Source: a virus
Length of the DNA stretch: 41,779 nt
IMG/VR virus record: IMGVR_UViG_3300036761_001014
Span: 1 to 41,779 of that record
Direction: 5' to 3' (one strand)
Below the pieces are notes generated by a model. The model worked only from the letters and a program-made list of their open reading frames with translations, was not told the origin of the DNA and did no database searches. Below are positions 34,047 to 41,779 of this stretch, piece after piece. Numbering within the stretch: the first letter of the stretch is position 1; each line of letters starts with the position of its first letter. Position numbers and translations under genes: made by a program.

Positions 34047-36635
34047 TCAAAATCCAAATATATCGTCAAACAAGACTATTTGTCTTGTTGGTACTTCTTT
34101 ACGTATTGCCTTAAACACAAGTTTCAAATTATCATCAACAAGCCGTTCGGCCTGTTTATAACGATCGACGACTGGTTGGTACTCATCGAGAAACCATTGT
34201 GGTATCACGTCAATATCGGTTGGTAGCGCAATCGAATGGAACCGACCGTAATCCCTCTTCAAATAGAACACTTTAATTTTCATTCCTGAAATAATTGGTG
34301 GACTACTATGGTCATCATATTCATCCAAACATAGATTATAATGAATTGCAGCGGCTATATGACCTGGAATTCTTGTTTTTGGATCATCTTTAAAGTTTCG
34401 GGTATACTCCTCTACTTTGTTACACCCTTTTGGCAGACCGATATCAAACACCTCCATTACATCAATTGCCTTATCTCGAAAGTCAATCACATGTCGTTCA
34501 ACATCATTCCATTGACAACCCTTTAGAATCATCTCAATTGTTGCTGAAAGAAAGTTCTGCACGGACTTTGGTGTTGTCGTCTTTTTCATCTCAAGACCCA
34601 TCGTCTTGAGTTTGTCTGTTGGATTACCATCTAGATCGACAACGTGAAGAACATATCGTTTCTTTTCAACAAAGATCCCACGATCGGCAACGACTTCCCG
34701 ACCGGCCTTGATAATATCATCAAAACCAGAACTACATAAAAACGCGTCCTGCATAAACGTATTGAACGATTGATTAACCTGCTTCGCAACCTCATCAGCA
34801 ACCATCACTGCTTGTTGTTTATCATCTGCGTGTGTCTTAAAATAGACTGAATCTGTGTCTCCATAGATTATAGAATCTGATGGGAACTTACCATGTGTAT
34901 CAGCGAGATCATCTTCTGATAGAGGAAGGTCAATGTTATAGTTTCCATCAAGTAGTTCTGCAACCTTACGAATTTGATGTCTTAGAATCATTCGTCCAGT
35001 AGCAGTCGTAGACTCACCAAATCTCAAATCGAAGAACCTAAAATAAAAGTTTGTTAGTGCACCATAACATGAGTTCAATTTAATTTTGTACACATACTGA
35101 AGACGATCATAGTATCCTGATTGTTCATGATCTCCTGCTTCATATGCCTGTGCTTTAAGTTTCTGATAGTCTTTTCTTTGTTTGTACCAAGATGCAAGAA
35201 TCATTGGAACAATACCAGGTTTGTTTTGATCAAATACAGTCCCGTATCCAGATACAGCCCACTTCTTGCTCTTTAGAAACTCTCTCCATTCTTTTGCTGT
35301 TCTCTCTTCCTCAATACCATTGTCGTACTTGAGAACAAGTGTTGTGTTGCTATTATCAACCAATTCGTCCCAATCTCTAAATGTTCCATCAAATTGTCCT
35401 ATTACAGTTTCGGGACTAAGGTTTAAACTACGAATCGACGATGGATACAGAGAGTTGATGTCTATGCTACCGATCCATTCATGAAGACCCATCTGTGGAA
35501 CCAGAACATACGCACCTTGAATTTGTCTGTCCTCAGTAGATTGTTGATAGTCAGGAACTCGTAGACCACCAAGATCATAATGACAATAGTTAACAATCGC
35601 CATGTCAAACAATTGCAACGTCCCAAAAACGTTTCTAAACTGCGTAAGTGAAATATGACACATCATATTTGCTAGGTTGACGTATCCTAACTTTTCTTCC
35701 AAACCTTTCAGAATTTCCGTATCACGAACGTTGTATCGAACAAAATGATTAAAGTTGTTTTTGTATAATTGAGCAAGCGTACCACTAAACGATAATTTTG
35801 GCAGATGTGGAAGAACCTCTTCTGCAATCGACTCCAACTTATATGACGGGCGTTGTGTCATTTCATACTTCTTAAATAGGTCAAGATAGTCAAGATGCAC
35901 TCGACCTGATAGTTCTGCAGTTGTTTGTATTCTACCAAATAGCTCAACATCCCTATATCTTGGAACCTCTGCCTGAGCAAATGACATCCTACGAAGATGG
36001 GTTCGTCCAAGTTCGGATTCAATTCGTTTACATAGGTACGGAATGTCGAAGAAGCCACTATTCCAACCACTGAGAATATCAGTGTCTTCAATTTCGGCTA
36101 AAAAGTACAATAACAAGTCAAACTCGTTACGACATATGACAACCTCTGAAAGGTCTCTTAATGAGGGATCAAACGTCTTTTCATCCCAACCTGGAGGAGG
36201 AACTACATAAACAACAGAACGGTCCTGCCATACATGATAGATAGACACAGCACAAACGGGAGCATAGGGGTTTGATGGACTCGGAAAACCAATCTTTTCG
36301 TTATAGTCGACCTCAATATCAAACAGCGTGATATTCAGTTTTGGAGTTGGTCTATTGTAATACAGTTCGGAAAGAATTTTGACTTCAGGTGGGATATCAG
36401 ACTCGTACAATCGCATACGTCTTGACTGATATTCAGTTCTAGACTTGACAAAATCTTCGTATGTATCAAAATCATACCTTTTTAGAGGAGTACCAAAAAT
36501 ACTTCGTTCAGTACCTTCAAGATCTTCGACATAAAAGTAAAATGGAGCTTTATGGCTTACAGCACGACGTCCGGATTCATCACGTTCCCAGACAATGACA
36601 CTGTTGCCTTTTCTTATTGAAGAGATGTAGCTCAT
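34047..36635 (-). CDS. 43: family B DNA polymerase (T4 gp43)
   Basis: An 862-aa replicative polymerase with proofreading; T4 gp43 is 898 aa. Exonuclease motifs: D106-I-E108-V-D (Exo I), N-S-G-F-F-D-I-P-Y (Exo II, ~195) and Y-x-x-R-D-T-E (Exo III, ~305). Polymerase motifs: S-L-Y-P-S-S-I-R near 390 (motif A), K-L-N-S-C-Y-G near 520 (motif B) and Y591-G-D-T-D-S596 (motif C). The C-terminal tail (I-V-L-F-D-D-I-F-G-F) fits a clamp-binding end. The start ATG has AGGAG 13 bases upstream, partly within a large palindrome centred on its promoter. The stop nearly touches the clamp gene. Confidence 0.97.
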   Translation of the reverse strand: MSYISSIRKGNSVIVWERDESGRRAVSHKAPFYFYVEDLEGTERSIFGTPLKRYDFDTYEDFVKSRTEYQSRRMRLYESDIPPEVKILSELYYNRPTPKLNITLFDIEVDYNEKIGFPSPSNPYAPVCAVSIYHVWQDRSVVYVVPPPGWDEKTFDPSLRDLSEVVICRNEFDLLLYFLAEIEDTDILSGWNSGFFDIPYLCKRIESELGRTHLRRMSFAQAEVPRYRDVELFGRIQTTAELSGRVHLDYLDLFKKYEMTQRPSYKLESIAEEVLPHLPKLSFSGTLAQLYKNNFNHFVRYNVRDTEILKGLEEKLGYVNLANMMCHISLTQFRNVFGTLQLFDMAIVNYCHYDLGGLRVPDYQQSTEDRQIQGAYVLVPQMGLHEWIGSIDINSLYPSSIRSLNLSPETVIGQFDGTFRDWDELVDNSNTTLVLKYDNGIEEERTAKEWREFLKSKKWAVSGYGTVFDQNKPGIVPMILASWYKQRKDYQKLKAQAYEAGDHEQSGYYDRLQYVYKIKLNSCYGALTNFYFRFFDLRFGESTTATGRMILRHQIRKVAELLDGNYNIDLPLSEDDLADTHGKFPSDSIIYGDTDSVYFKTHADDKQQAVMVADEVAKQVNQSFNTFMQDAFLCSSGFDDIIKAGREVVADRGIFVEKKRYVLHVVDLDGNPTDKLKTMGLEMKKTTTPKSVQNFLSATIEMILKGCQWNDVERHVIDFRDKAIDVMEVFDIGLPKGCNKVEEYTRNFKDDPKTRIPGHIAAAIHYNLCLDEYDDHSSPPIISGMKIKVFYLKRDYGRFHSIALPTDIDVIPQWFLDEYQPVVDRYKQAERLVDDNLKLVFKAIRKEVPTRQIVLFDDIFGF

Positions 36636-36650
36636 TATTCTTATTGTACT

Positions 36651-36690
36651 CCTAATAGCGATCGTCTATTATAAGACGACCACTATTAGG
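36651..36690 (-). promoter_or_regulatory. 40-bp two-step palindrome centred on the gp43 -10 box
   Basis: On the minus strand, CCTAATAG (36690-36683), four bases, CGTCT (36678-36674), TATAAT (36673-36668), AGACG (36667-36663), four bases, CTATTAGG (36658-36651). Outer 8-bp and inner 5-bp arms are perfect and the centre is the -10 hexamer. The downstream outer arm contains the AGG of the Shine-Dalgarno AGGAG (36653-36649). It can act as a repressor operator, as an RNA hairpin in read-through transcripts, or both. Confidence 0.75.
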
Positions 36691-36697
36691 GTGTCAA
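36668..36697 (-). promoter_or_regulatory. consensus sigma70 promoter for gp43
   Basis: Perfect TTGACA (36697-36692) and perfect TATAAT (36673-36668) with an 18-base spacer, reading toward the polymerase gene. It is the strongest host-type promoter in the window and implies early expression by unmodified host RNA polymerase. Confidence 0.88.
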
Positions 36698-36723
36698 CGG
36701 TTACTGTTGATGCGCTACTTCGA

Positions 36724-37428
36724 CTAGATACCTTTAACGAATTTTACGTTAAATGGTCGAACGTTGTACTCGATATGATCAAGAACGCTGGTAACGTATT
36801 CAACATCCTGAGGGTTACTATACTTTTTAGCACCCACTGGACCTTGATTGTAGATTAAAACTGCTTCTGCAAGTGTTTGCACGTCTTTTTTGTATTTGAC
36901 AAAGTACTCCGTTCCAATGACAATATTGAACTTATCATCAGAAATCAGTTGAGCAATAATCTCTTCGTCTGTTACTCTATAAGAGGAGCGACCAAAGAAA
37001 TGTTGTGCTAATGACTGCTTGCCATCAAGTACATCACGTGCTGCAGATACTTTAATTTGCATCACTCCGTAGTATCGCTTACCTACAGGTAGATGCATCC
37101 CACCAACCTTAATTGATGTTCCAGCTGTACTTTCTTGAAGGAGAATTCCTTGAATTGCCTCAGCAGTACTACGCCCGTATTTTGATGCTATATTGTAAGC
37201 GTTTGCTAGAAGATTTGTTTGTGTTGCTGTATAGCCTTGAACACGAAGTCGTGGATTTCTTTTGAGTGCTACTTCCTTCTGTTGTTCTCGCTGCTCTCGG
37301 TCTTGCTGCACTTGCTCTTGTTGCTGTTGTTGCGTAACAGCTGTCGTTCTTGCATCCAGATAAAAGTTTGCAAGGAAAAACGCTGTGACAAGGTTGGTTA
37401 AGAGGATACCAGTAAAAAGACACCTCAT
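36724..37428 (-). CDS. membrane-anchored lytic transglycosylase
   Basis: A 234-aa murein-cutting enzyme. Residues 4-24 form one hydrophobic segment that looks like an uncleaved or signal-anchor-release signal. Residues 33-52 are a Gln/Glu/Arg linker. The SLT-type domain covers ~70-210: catalytic E99 in L-L-Q-E-S, G121-V-M-Q-I and Y193-N-Q-G-P. It could be the endolysin, exported by the host Sec system and released on membrane depolarisation, or a virion-linked enzyme. GGAGG precedes the start. It sits between the DsbA-like and polymerase genes. Confidence 0.85.
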   Translation of the reverse strand: MRCLFTGILLTNLVTAFFLANFYLDARTTAVTQQQQQEQVQQDREQREQQKEVALKRNPRLRVQGYTATQTNLLANAYNIASKYGRSTAEAIQGILLQESTAGTSIKVGGMHLPVGKRYYGVMQIKVSAARDVLDGKQSLAQHFFGRSSYRVTDEEIIAQLISDDKFNIVIGTEYFVKYKKDVQTLAEAVLIYNQGPVGAKKYSNPQDVEYVTSVLDHIEYNVRPFNVKFVKGI

Positions 37429-37479
37429 AATGCCTCCTATATTTCACGAGTGTTAGTGTGGTTGCCGGCCACAATAGGC

Positions 37480-37496
37480 GATCGTACCTTACGATC
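37480..37496. other. 7-bp hairpin between two leftward genes
   Basis: GATCGTA and TACGATC with a three-base loop, ten bases after the DsbA-like stop. There is no T run downstream on the coding strand, so it may be an RNA-stability or weak attenuation element. Confidence 0.35.
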
Positions 37497-37505
37497 AAAA
37501 AGTTG

Positions 37506-37760
37506 TTACTTAGATTTAGTAATCAGTTCGTATAGCGACTCAAGCGTCTCAAAAGACTGTCTGACGTCTTCATAATTTGCTTTGTGAAGAACTTTTGCTA
37601 GGTTCCTTGTTGTCTTCTTGTCGACACCAAATGTTGCCTCTGACGCGTCGATAATTTCCTTAATTATTTCCTGTTGTTCTTCAACTGCGGACATACAGAC
37701 ACTAATTTGATCAAGCATGATCCTATATTTTTCTCTATCTTCTGCACTATTAAGTTGCAT
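37506..37760 (-). CDS. dsbA: DsbA-like double-stranded DNA-binding protein
   Basis: An 84-aa protein that resembles phage T4 DsbA (89 aa), a DNA-binding protein that helps late promoter transcription. Similar features: a central helix I-K-E-I-I-D-A-S-E, then F-G-V-D-K-K-T near 44-50, L-H-K-A near 58, and a C-terminal F-E-T-L-E-S-L-Y-E-L segment. Sequence likeness is moderate. AGGGGAG lies seven bases before ATG 37760. A preceding 8-codon frame overlaps its start (37760-37786). The presence of many late promoters in the window fits this role. Confidence 0.6.
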   Translation of the reverse strand: MQLNSAEDREKYRIMLDQISVCMSAVEEQQEIIKEIIDASEATFGVDKKTTRNLAKVLHKANYEDVRQSFETLESLYELITKSK

Positions 37761-37786
37761 TATAGTTCTCCCCTTTGTATAGACAT
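37760..37786 (-). CDS. 8-codon upstream frame before the DsbA-like gene
   Basis: ATG 37786 with a strong AAGGAG upstream encodes M-S-I-Q-R-G-E-L and stops at TAA sharing one base with the DsbA-like ATG (TAATG). The Shine-Dalgarno of the main gene lies inside it. It may be a leader peptide giving translational coupling. Confidence 0.5.
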   Translation of the reverse strand: MSIQRGEL

Positions 37787-37809
37787 GATAGTCTCCTTAT
37801 TGTATTGAT

Positions 37810-37839
37810 ATTATATAGTAACCACAAGCGTTGGATCAA
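37810..37839 (-). promoter_or_regulatory. sigma70-type promoter for the DsbA-like gene
   Basis: TTGATC (37839-37834), an 18-base spacer and a perfect TATAAT (37815-37810) on the minus strand, before the 8-codon frame. The -35 lies within CGTTGATCCAACG, a small inverted repeat, and overlaps the end of the 896-aa gene. Confidence 0.6.
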
Positions 37840-40526
37840 CGAATCAAATCTCGGTTAACATTTTGAGCAGCAGTTCCCTTAAGTTCAGTGTCGTTAAATT
37901 TGTTTACACTATCAAACCAACCCTTTATATGTATCACATAAGGCGTCTCAAGAACTTGCTGTGCTGTTAACGATACTACTTCAAGATATGGACGAAAGCT
38001 CAATGTTGAAGCATTATACAACTCTGGTATTCCATGTAAAATAATTGCTCGTTCTGTTACTAAATCAGAGGCTCCAATTAATGTATCTCGTGACAATTGG
38101 GACTGAATACTTGTCTGTGAAAACTCTCTCTTAAGGCCAGCTAGATCCTGTTCAAACAGTTTAATCGCACATCGTAAATTGAATGTGTTATCGTCTCGAA
38201 GTTGATTCCGTATACTGTTAAGATCAGCAATATTGAATAGTTGTTTATTCTTAAAAGCACCGATACGGGATGCACGCTCTACAACACTTTTCTGTGGAAA
38301 TGAAGTTGGAATGAGATCTAAATTAGTCTTCAATAACGTTTGCACGCGTTCTGCATCAACCTTGACAGCACCTGTAACAATATTGCCAATTATTCTTCTG
38401 TATTGTTCCTGTCCAGCATTTGAATCTTGAAGAACCATAGACTGAAGGATAATTGTAGGCATTCTCGATGGAAACGCTAGTTCGTAAGCAAGACGAAGAA
38501 GTTCTTTTTGAGCCTCTTGAAGGGTGGAATCCGTTGATAGATGCTTGTCTACATCATGAATATCACGTCTCTCTGTTTCCTGTGCTTTCATCAATGCTTC
38601 AGCATCTTTGTTTTCCCTTTCCTCAACGCTAGCACCAGCAATGGCGCGACTTGCAGCACCTGCATTGCTATCCGGCAAGTCAAATGATAATGGAATTTGT
38701 AGTGTTTCAAGTTTTTGTGTGAACTTACCATCCTCGCCAAATATATTTGTTACTTGCATTATGGCAAATAGACCATCATACCAAAATGGAGCAGAGAACC
38801 GTTCTGTTGCTTTTTGTATCTTTTGCGGTAGAGGCATAAACACGCGAATCTTGATAAGTGCTGGTGTTGTACCCCATGCTGTCATAACTCTTGATGTTGT
38901 ATCACTATTTGACGAACTTTGATTTACAACATTACCCACAAAGTCGAGTGGTGTAGTTAATAGTCCTGAGTATAGCCTTGGATCGCCAGCGATTGTAAAG
39001 TCTGCTGCGACAGATGTAAATGAAACCGCTCGACGGAGATAGTCACTAAACTGATAATATGATGCAGCATCTTCAACATTGTATGGAGGATTATTCGGAA
39101 CTTTAGGAAGCGTCTGCAAACTTGGATAGTCTGTCGTTACACGTTGTGCATAACGATCCTTATTACCAGAAACAACAAATGTATGAGATTGTGGTTTTTG
39201 TTGTGCCTCAGCTGTAACCGGATTCTGTTCGAAATAATATGCTTGGTATGTTGTAAACATATCAAGTTTCATGTCGAACTCAAGAATGTCAATATTTCGA
39301 CCTGTGAAAATATAGTTGTACACTAAAAGGTTATTAACAGCACGAGCTTCTGTTTCAATTGCAGCCAATGCTCTAGTACGTGCTTGTTCAATACCACTTG
39401 GACCTTTCTTCTTTTCTTCTTCTGTGGGTTGTGGAAGAAGAAACACAGCAGTCCTCATGATATGATACTCGATAACAAATGCACCTTTCGATGATCGTGG
39501 TCGAGAAATTATCTTAAATACATATCGTTTCTTCTTCTCCTGTGCATCAGGATTAATGTCCTCTCTCGATAACAATTCATTTTGTACAGTTGGTGATAGT
39601 TGCATCACCTTTTGCATGATCGATGTAATCGATTCATTCATATTGGCACTAAGTTGTGCGTTCGTCTTATCCTTGTTGGCAGAAGGAACAACGATTGGGT
39701 AAGTCGAATACGGTTCATGAACAACAATTTTATATTCAATAGGCTGTAGATCTTTATTGGTCTTTGCAAGCTCTTGTTGTTCTGCATTAAGACGTGCAGC
39801 CATTGCAGCCATCGCTTCACCGATAGTTGTTCCTGTTGTAAATTTTAGCGAGCTACCGACGTTTGACACTTCGTTACGATTTGCAAATCCATTGACAACT
39901 GGTAAGAACTTAATATCATACCGGGAACCAACCTGAGTGATTGTCATATCAATGTCAGTAAAAAATATCGGCAGAGGTTTAACTGCTGTTATAATCTCTG
40001 TCTTATTCTGGTCTGTAACACCAATGAAATATGTTTTAAGAACAAAAATGATCCTAGATACATCTGCTCGTAATGTTTCAGCAATCTTAACAAGAAGTTC
40101 ACCAAATCTTATTCCAGCAGGTTCTTCGATAACCATTGACCCTTCTGAATTAAACGCTTGTGTTGCATACATTGACGTTGCTGTTTCTTTAATTGTCCCC
40201 ATGTTTGGAGGTGGACCTAACGTCATTGTAACATTCAATGACTTAATCAAGAATTCAGCATCTATTGCTGTGTTGAGAACAACAACAAACGGGAGTGTTG
40301 TATCGTTGTTGATGTATTGTGGCCGTGCACGACGATTTATATCACCAAATGCATCCGCGGTTGGAACTAGCTTATCAGGTGATATATTTTCAAATTCTGT
40401 CTCAGCGATAGAACTCTCAACGCAAGCAAGGAGAATATGTTGGTAACTATAGGAACGATAACTATGTAGAGGATTACCAGTTGTTACATCTTGATCTAGA
40501 ATGAGATCATCTGTTGTTTGTGGCAT
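37836..40526 (-). CDS. large baseplate hub-like protein
   Basis: An 896-aa protein, third in a tight leftward group with two small baseplate proteins. Near residues ~600-640, F-W-Y-D-G-L-F-A-I followed by G-K-F-T-Q-K-L recalls the end of gp27/gpD-type hub domains, where the protein contacts the tube and spike. The rest is an alternation of beta-rich regions with a helical C-terminal third. The hub assignment is tentative; it could be another tail protein. Two bases separate its start from the stop of the gp53-like gene. Confidence 0.65.
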   Translation of the reverse strand: MPQTTDDLILDQDVTTGNPLHSYRSYSYQHILLACVESSIAETEFENISPDKLVPTADAFGDINRRARPQYINNDTTLPFVVVLNTAIDAEFLIKSLNVTMTLGPPPNMGTIKETATSMYATQAFNSEGSMVIEEPAGIRFGELLVKIAETLRADVSRIIFVLKTYFIGVTDQNKTEIITAVKPLPIFFTDIDMTITQVGSRYDIKFLPVVNGFANRNEVSNVGSSLKFTTGTTIGEAMAAMAARLNAEQQELAKTNKDLQPIEYKIVVHEPYSTYPIVVPSANKDKTNAQLSANMNESITSIMQKVMQLSPTVQNELLSREDINPDAQEKKKRYVFKIISRPRSSKGAFVIEYHIMRTAVFLLPQPTEEEKKKGPSGIEQARTRALAAIETEARAVNNLLVYNYIFTGRNIDILEFDMKLDMFTTYQAYYFEQNPVTAEAQQKPQSHTFVVSGNKDRYAQRVTTDYPSLQTLPKVPNNPPYNVEDAASYYQFSDYLRRAVSFTSVAADFTIAGDPRLYSGLLTTPLDFVGNVVNQSSSNSDTTSRVMTAWGTTPALIKIRVFMPLPQKIQKATERFSAPFWYDGLFAIMQVTNIFGEDGKFTQKLETLQIPLSFDLPDSNAGAASRAIAGASVEERENKDAEALMKAQETERRDIHDVDKHLSTDSTLQEAQKELLRLAYELAFPSRMPTIILQSMVLQDSNAGQEQYRRIIGNIVTGAVKVDAERVQTLLKTNLDLIPTSFPQKSVVERASRIGAFKNKQLFNIADLNSIRNQLRDDNTFNLRCAIKLFEQDLAGLKREFSQTSIQSQLSRDTLIGASDLVTERAIILHGIPELYNASTLSFRPYLEVVSLTAQQVLETPYVIHIKGWFDSVNKFNDTELKGTAAQNVNRDLIR

Positions 40527-40528
40527 AT

Positions 40529-40861
40529 TTAACTATATGAGAACGCTGCACGTGCAGGTGAAGGAATTGTTATTATTCGACCTTCAACAAACTCTACTTC
40601 AATGTCGAGTATTGTGTTGAATTGAAGGATCAACCACTGATATTTTGCTTTTCCATACACGTCAAAAGCAAGTAAATCGGGACGCAGGTGGTACTTCTTA
40701 GGAATTGTAATTGTTATGTCATCGACACTTGGTGCAATTGGATTTAGTTCCCACCAACCAAGATAGTTACCATCAAGTTCAGTTTCGCCACCTTTGACGT
40801 ACCTAGATTTGTTGTCAGCAAGTGACGATGTCGGTTGTGTTGGATTAGTATTAACTGGCAT
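40529..40861 (-). CDS. 53: gp53-like baseplate protein with LysM-like fold
   Basis: A 110-aa protein matching the gp53/LysM-like pattern of contractile tails: R-P-D-L-L-A-F-D-V-Y-G near residues 58-68, a following helix with Q-W-L-I-L-Q-F-N, and a final strand R-I-I-T-I-P-S. T4 gp53 (196 aa) helps clamp wedges together around the hub. The protein here is short, mainly the LysM-like part. It is one base after the 254-aa gene and two bases before the hub-like gene. Confidence 0.75.
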   Translation of the reverse strand: MPVNTNPTQPTSSLADNKSRYVKGGETELDGNYLGWWELNPIAPSVDDITITIPKKYHLRPDLLAFDVYGKAKYQWLILQFNTILDIEVEFVEGRIITIPSPARAAFSYS

Positions 40862-40862
40862 A

Positions 40863-41627
40863 TTAGAACTCCGTTAAAATTCCCTGCTTGAAGGCAGATA
40901 AGTCAAACTTTGTTGCATACTCCAATGGCGAATGAACTTCGAGGAGACCAATTGTGTACTCAATCGTCATGGGAAATGGAACCTGAAAGAGTCCCTCTGG
41001 ATCTTTAAGTTGATCAAAATTAGGACCACCTCCAGATGTTGGAATATAGTCAACATCATTAGGATATGTGAATGCAAAGTTCCTAATTACAACAGGAATA
41101 CGTGAGATGTTACCATATCTAACAAGACGGTTTTGACCATTCGCGGAACTTCCTGATGTTACACCTACGCCATCTGAATATGCTGAAAAAGACAGTACAT
41201 CAGGTGGTGAGCCAAGAAGATTATTTGTAGCTGTTCGACCAGTTGGGGATGTTGCTGTATTTTGGGTCGGATTATTATTTCCTCTTGCACTCGCTTTTTG
41301 TCTTTCTTGTTGTGCTGTTGTTGCACCAAAATATGGCATACACCAACCACGCAAACGGTTGTGATATTCAAGATTCTTTCGTGCTTCTTGTGGTGTTCGA
41401 GAAACCATCTTTGCTGTAATACTAAATGTTCTCGATTCTGTATTCTGATACATCCAAATACTACCTGGCATATGGACAGGATTTAACGACTGATAATTAA
41501 CCGTTCGTTCTTCAGCAATTGATGGTGAAACATCAAAGATAATAAACTCGCTTGGGTTTGCAAGGGAAACCAAACGAGCCTTTAATGTTTGTGTTAGTGT
41601 TACGGGTTCTTCTCGTGCTGTTGTCAT
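40863..41627 (-). CDS. baseplate/tail-tube initiator-like protein
   Basis: A 254-aa protein, first of the leftward baseplate group. The segment with E-E-R-T-V-N-Y-Q-S and a later S-R-T-F-S-I-T-A (residues ~39-75) is a pattern seen in contractile-tail proteins near the hub and tube start (gp48/gp54 or LysM-type). A Gln/Asn/Thr/Gly-rich loop (~105-140) separates two beta-rich halves. The exact counterpart is unclear. GAGGAG precedes the start. A late-promoter-like TATATATA is at 41657-41650 on the same strand. Confidence 0.65.
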   Translation of the reverse strand: MTTAREEPVTLTQTLKARLVSLANPSEFIIFDVSPSIAEERTVNYQSLNPVHMPGSIWMYQNTESRTFSITAKMVSRTPQEARKNLEYHNRLRGWCMPYFGATTAQQERQKASARGNNNPTQNTATSPTGRTATNNLLGSPPDVLSFSAYSDGVGVTSGSSANGQNRLVRYGNISRIPVVIRNFAFTYPNDVDYIPTSGGGPNFDQLKDPEGLFQVPFPMTIEYTIGLLEVHSPLEYATKFDLSAFKQGILTEF

Positions 41628-41649
41628 TATTACTCCTCGCCGATCTAAC

Positions 41650-41657
41650 TATATATA
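41650..41657 (-). promoter_or_regulatory. possible late promoter TATATATA
   Basis: Seven of eight late-consensus bases, 22 bases before ATG 41627, in front of a virion gene group. The AT-rich run makes chance matches likely. Confidence 0.35.
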
Positions 41658-41672
41658 ATACACCCTGCCTCG

Positions 41673-41701
41673 TTGAAAACATACTTAACTTAATGTATAA
41701 T
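41673..41701 (+). promoter_or_regulatory. sigma70-type promoter for the right-edge gene
   Basis: TTGAAA (41673-41678), a 17-base spacer and a perfect TATAAT (41696-41701). It reads rightward, away from the leftward baseplate genes. Confidence 0.75.
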
Positions 41702-41710
41702 GAAGTTAAG
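41684..41710 (+). promoter_or_regulatory. operator-like inverted repeat around the -10 box
   Basis: CTTAACTT (41684-41691) and AAGTTAAG (41703-41710) enclose TATAAT almost symmetrically. The right arm ends well before the Shine-Dalgarno, so a DNA-binding repressor site is more likely than a ribosome-masking hairpin. Confidence 0.55.
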
Positions 41711-41746
41711 AAAGTCTATCCAATAACAACAATAATAAGGACTTCT

Positions 41747-41779
41747 ATGAAAGATACACCTCCCACTATAGGTGCACCT
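41747..41779 (+). CDS. start of a rightward gene cut by the window edge
   Basis: ATG 41747 with AAGGA six bases upstream and a strong sigma70-type promoter. Eleven codons are visible (M-K-D-T-P-P-T-I-G-A-P), too few for any function call. The promoter type suggests early expression. Confidence 0.55.
   Translation, partial: MKDTPPTIGAP

Noticed and set aside
1-41779. tRNA genes, CRISPR arrays, insertion sequences
   Set aside because: No cloverleaf pattern, no regularly spaced identical repeats and no transposase frame were seen on reading; the protein-module repeats are diverged at DNA level and are not CRISPR.

Overview
The window is part of the genome of a large tailed phage with a contractile tail, related to T4 but with a very different gene order and much larger baseplate proteins. 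The evidence is a set of T4-type genes: helicase gp41, family B DNA polymerase gp43, a probable sliding clamp gp45, RNase H, a DsbA-like protein, and baseplate proteins gp5, gp25, gp6 and gp53. T4-type late promoters (TATAAATA and close variants) lie 18-32 bases before start codons. The DNA is AT-rich, there are no tRNA genes, and genes are packed with ATGA or TAATG overlaps. A Gram-negative host is likely because the phage carries murein-cutting domains on a T4-like spike. The host cannot be named from this sequence; a marine or aquatic T4-like virus is a guess.

Layout. 1-4265 (+): a 5'-truncated gene, an unknown 192-aa protein, a small Sm-like protein, a zinc-ribbon/virion-like protein, helicase gp41 and two small unknowns. 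4266-7662 (+): two unknown proteins with charged or coiled-coil segments, an MGME1/RecB-type nuclease and a late-expressed retropepsin-like protease. 7710-9778 (+): a 2OG-Fe(II)-oxygenase-like protein and a gp5-type spike lacking the lysozyme domain. 9808-29121 (+): the baseplate block with gp25, a 2005-aa gp6, a 2900-aa protein at the gp7 position, a 614-aa protein, a small DUF5659-like protein, an HNH endonuclease, a 364-aa virion-like protein and a small membrane protein. 29212-31314 (-): two unknowns and a PAAR-M15 peptidase fusion. 31378-31734 (+): a small membrane protein. 31727-41627 (-): RNase H, small unknowns, clamp, polymerase, a signal-anchored lytic transglycosylase, DsbA-like protein, a hub-like protein, a gp53-like protein and another baseplate protein. 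At 41747 a rightward gene begins and runs off the window.

How the parts fit. Replication is represented by gp41, gp43, the clamp and RNase H. Tail assembly is represented by gp5/25/6/7-like, the PAAR tip, and the minus-strand hub, gp53-like and tube-initiator-like genes. The murein-cutting activity found inside T4 gp5 appears to sit on the PAAR tip instead. Lysis candidates are the transglycosylase and two small membrane proteins.

The most interesting signal is regulatory. At four genes (gp41, the 429-aa gene, the gp7-position gene and gp43) a local promoter lies inside an inverted repeat whose downstream arm covers the Shine-Dalgarno sequence or start codon. A transcript reading through from upstream would fold and hide the translation start. 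A transcript starting at the local promoter lacks the upstream arm. T4 uses this for a few late genes; here it also seems to apply to replication genes with sigma70-type promoters. The second striking signal is two families of protein repeats spread through the oversized baseplate proteins.
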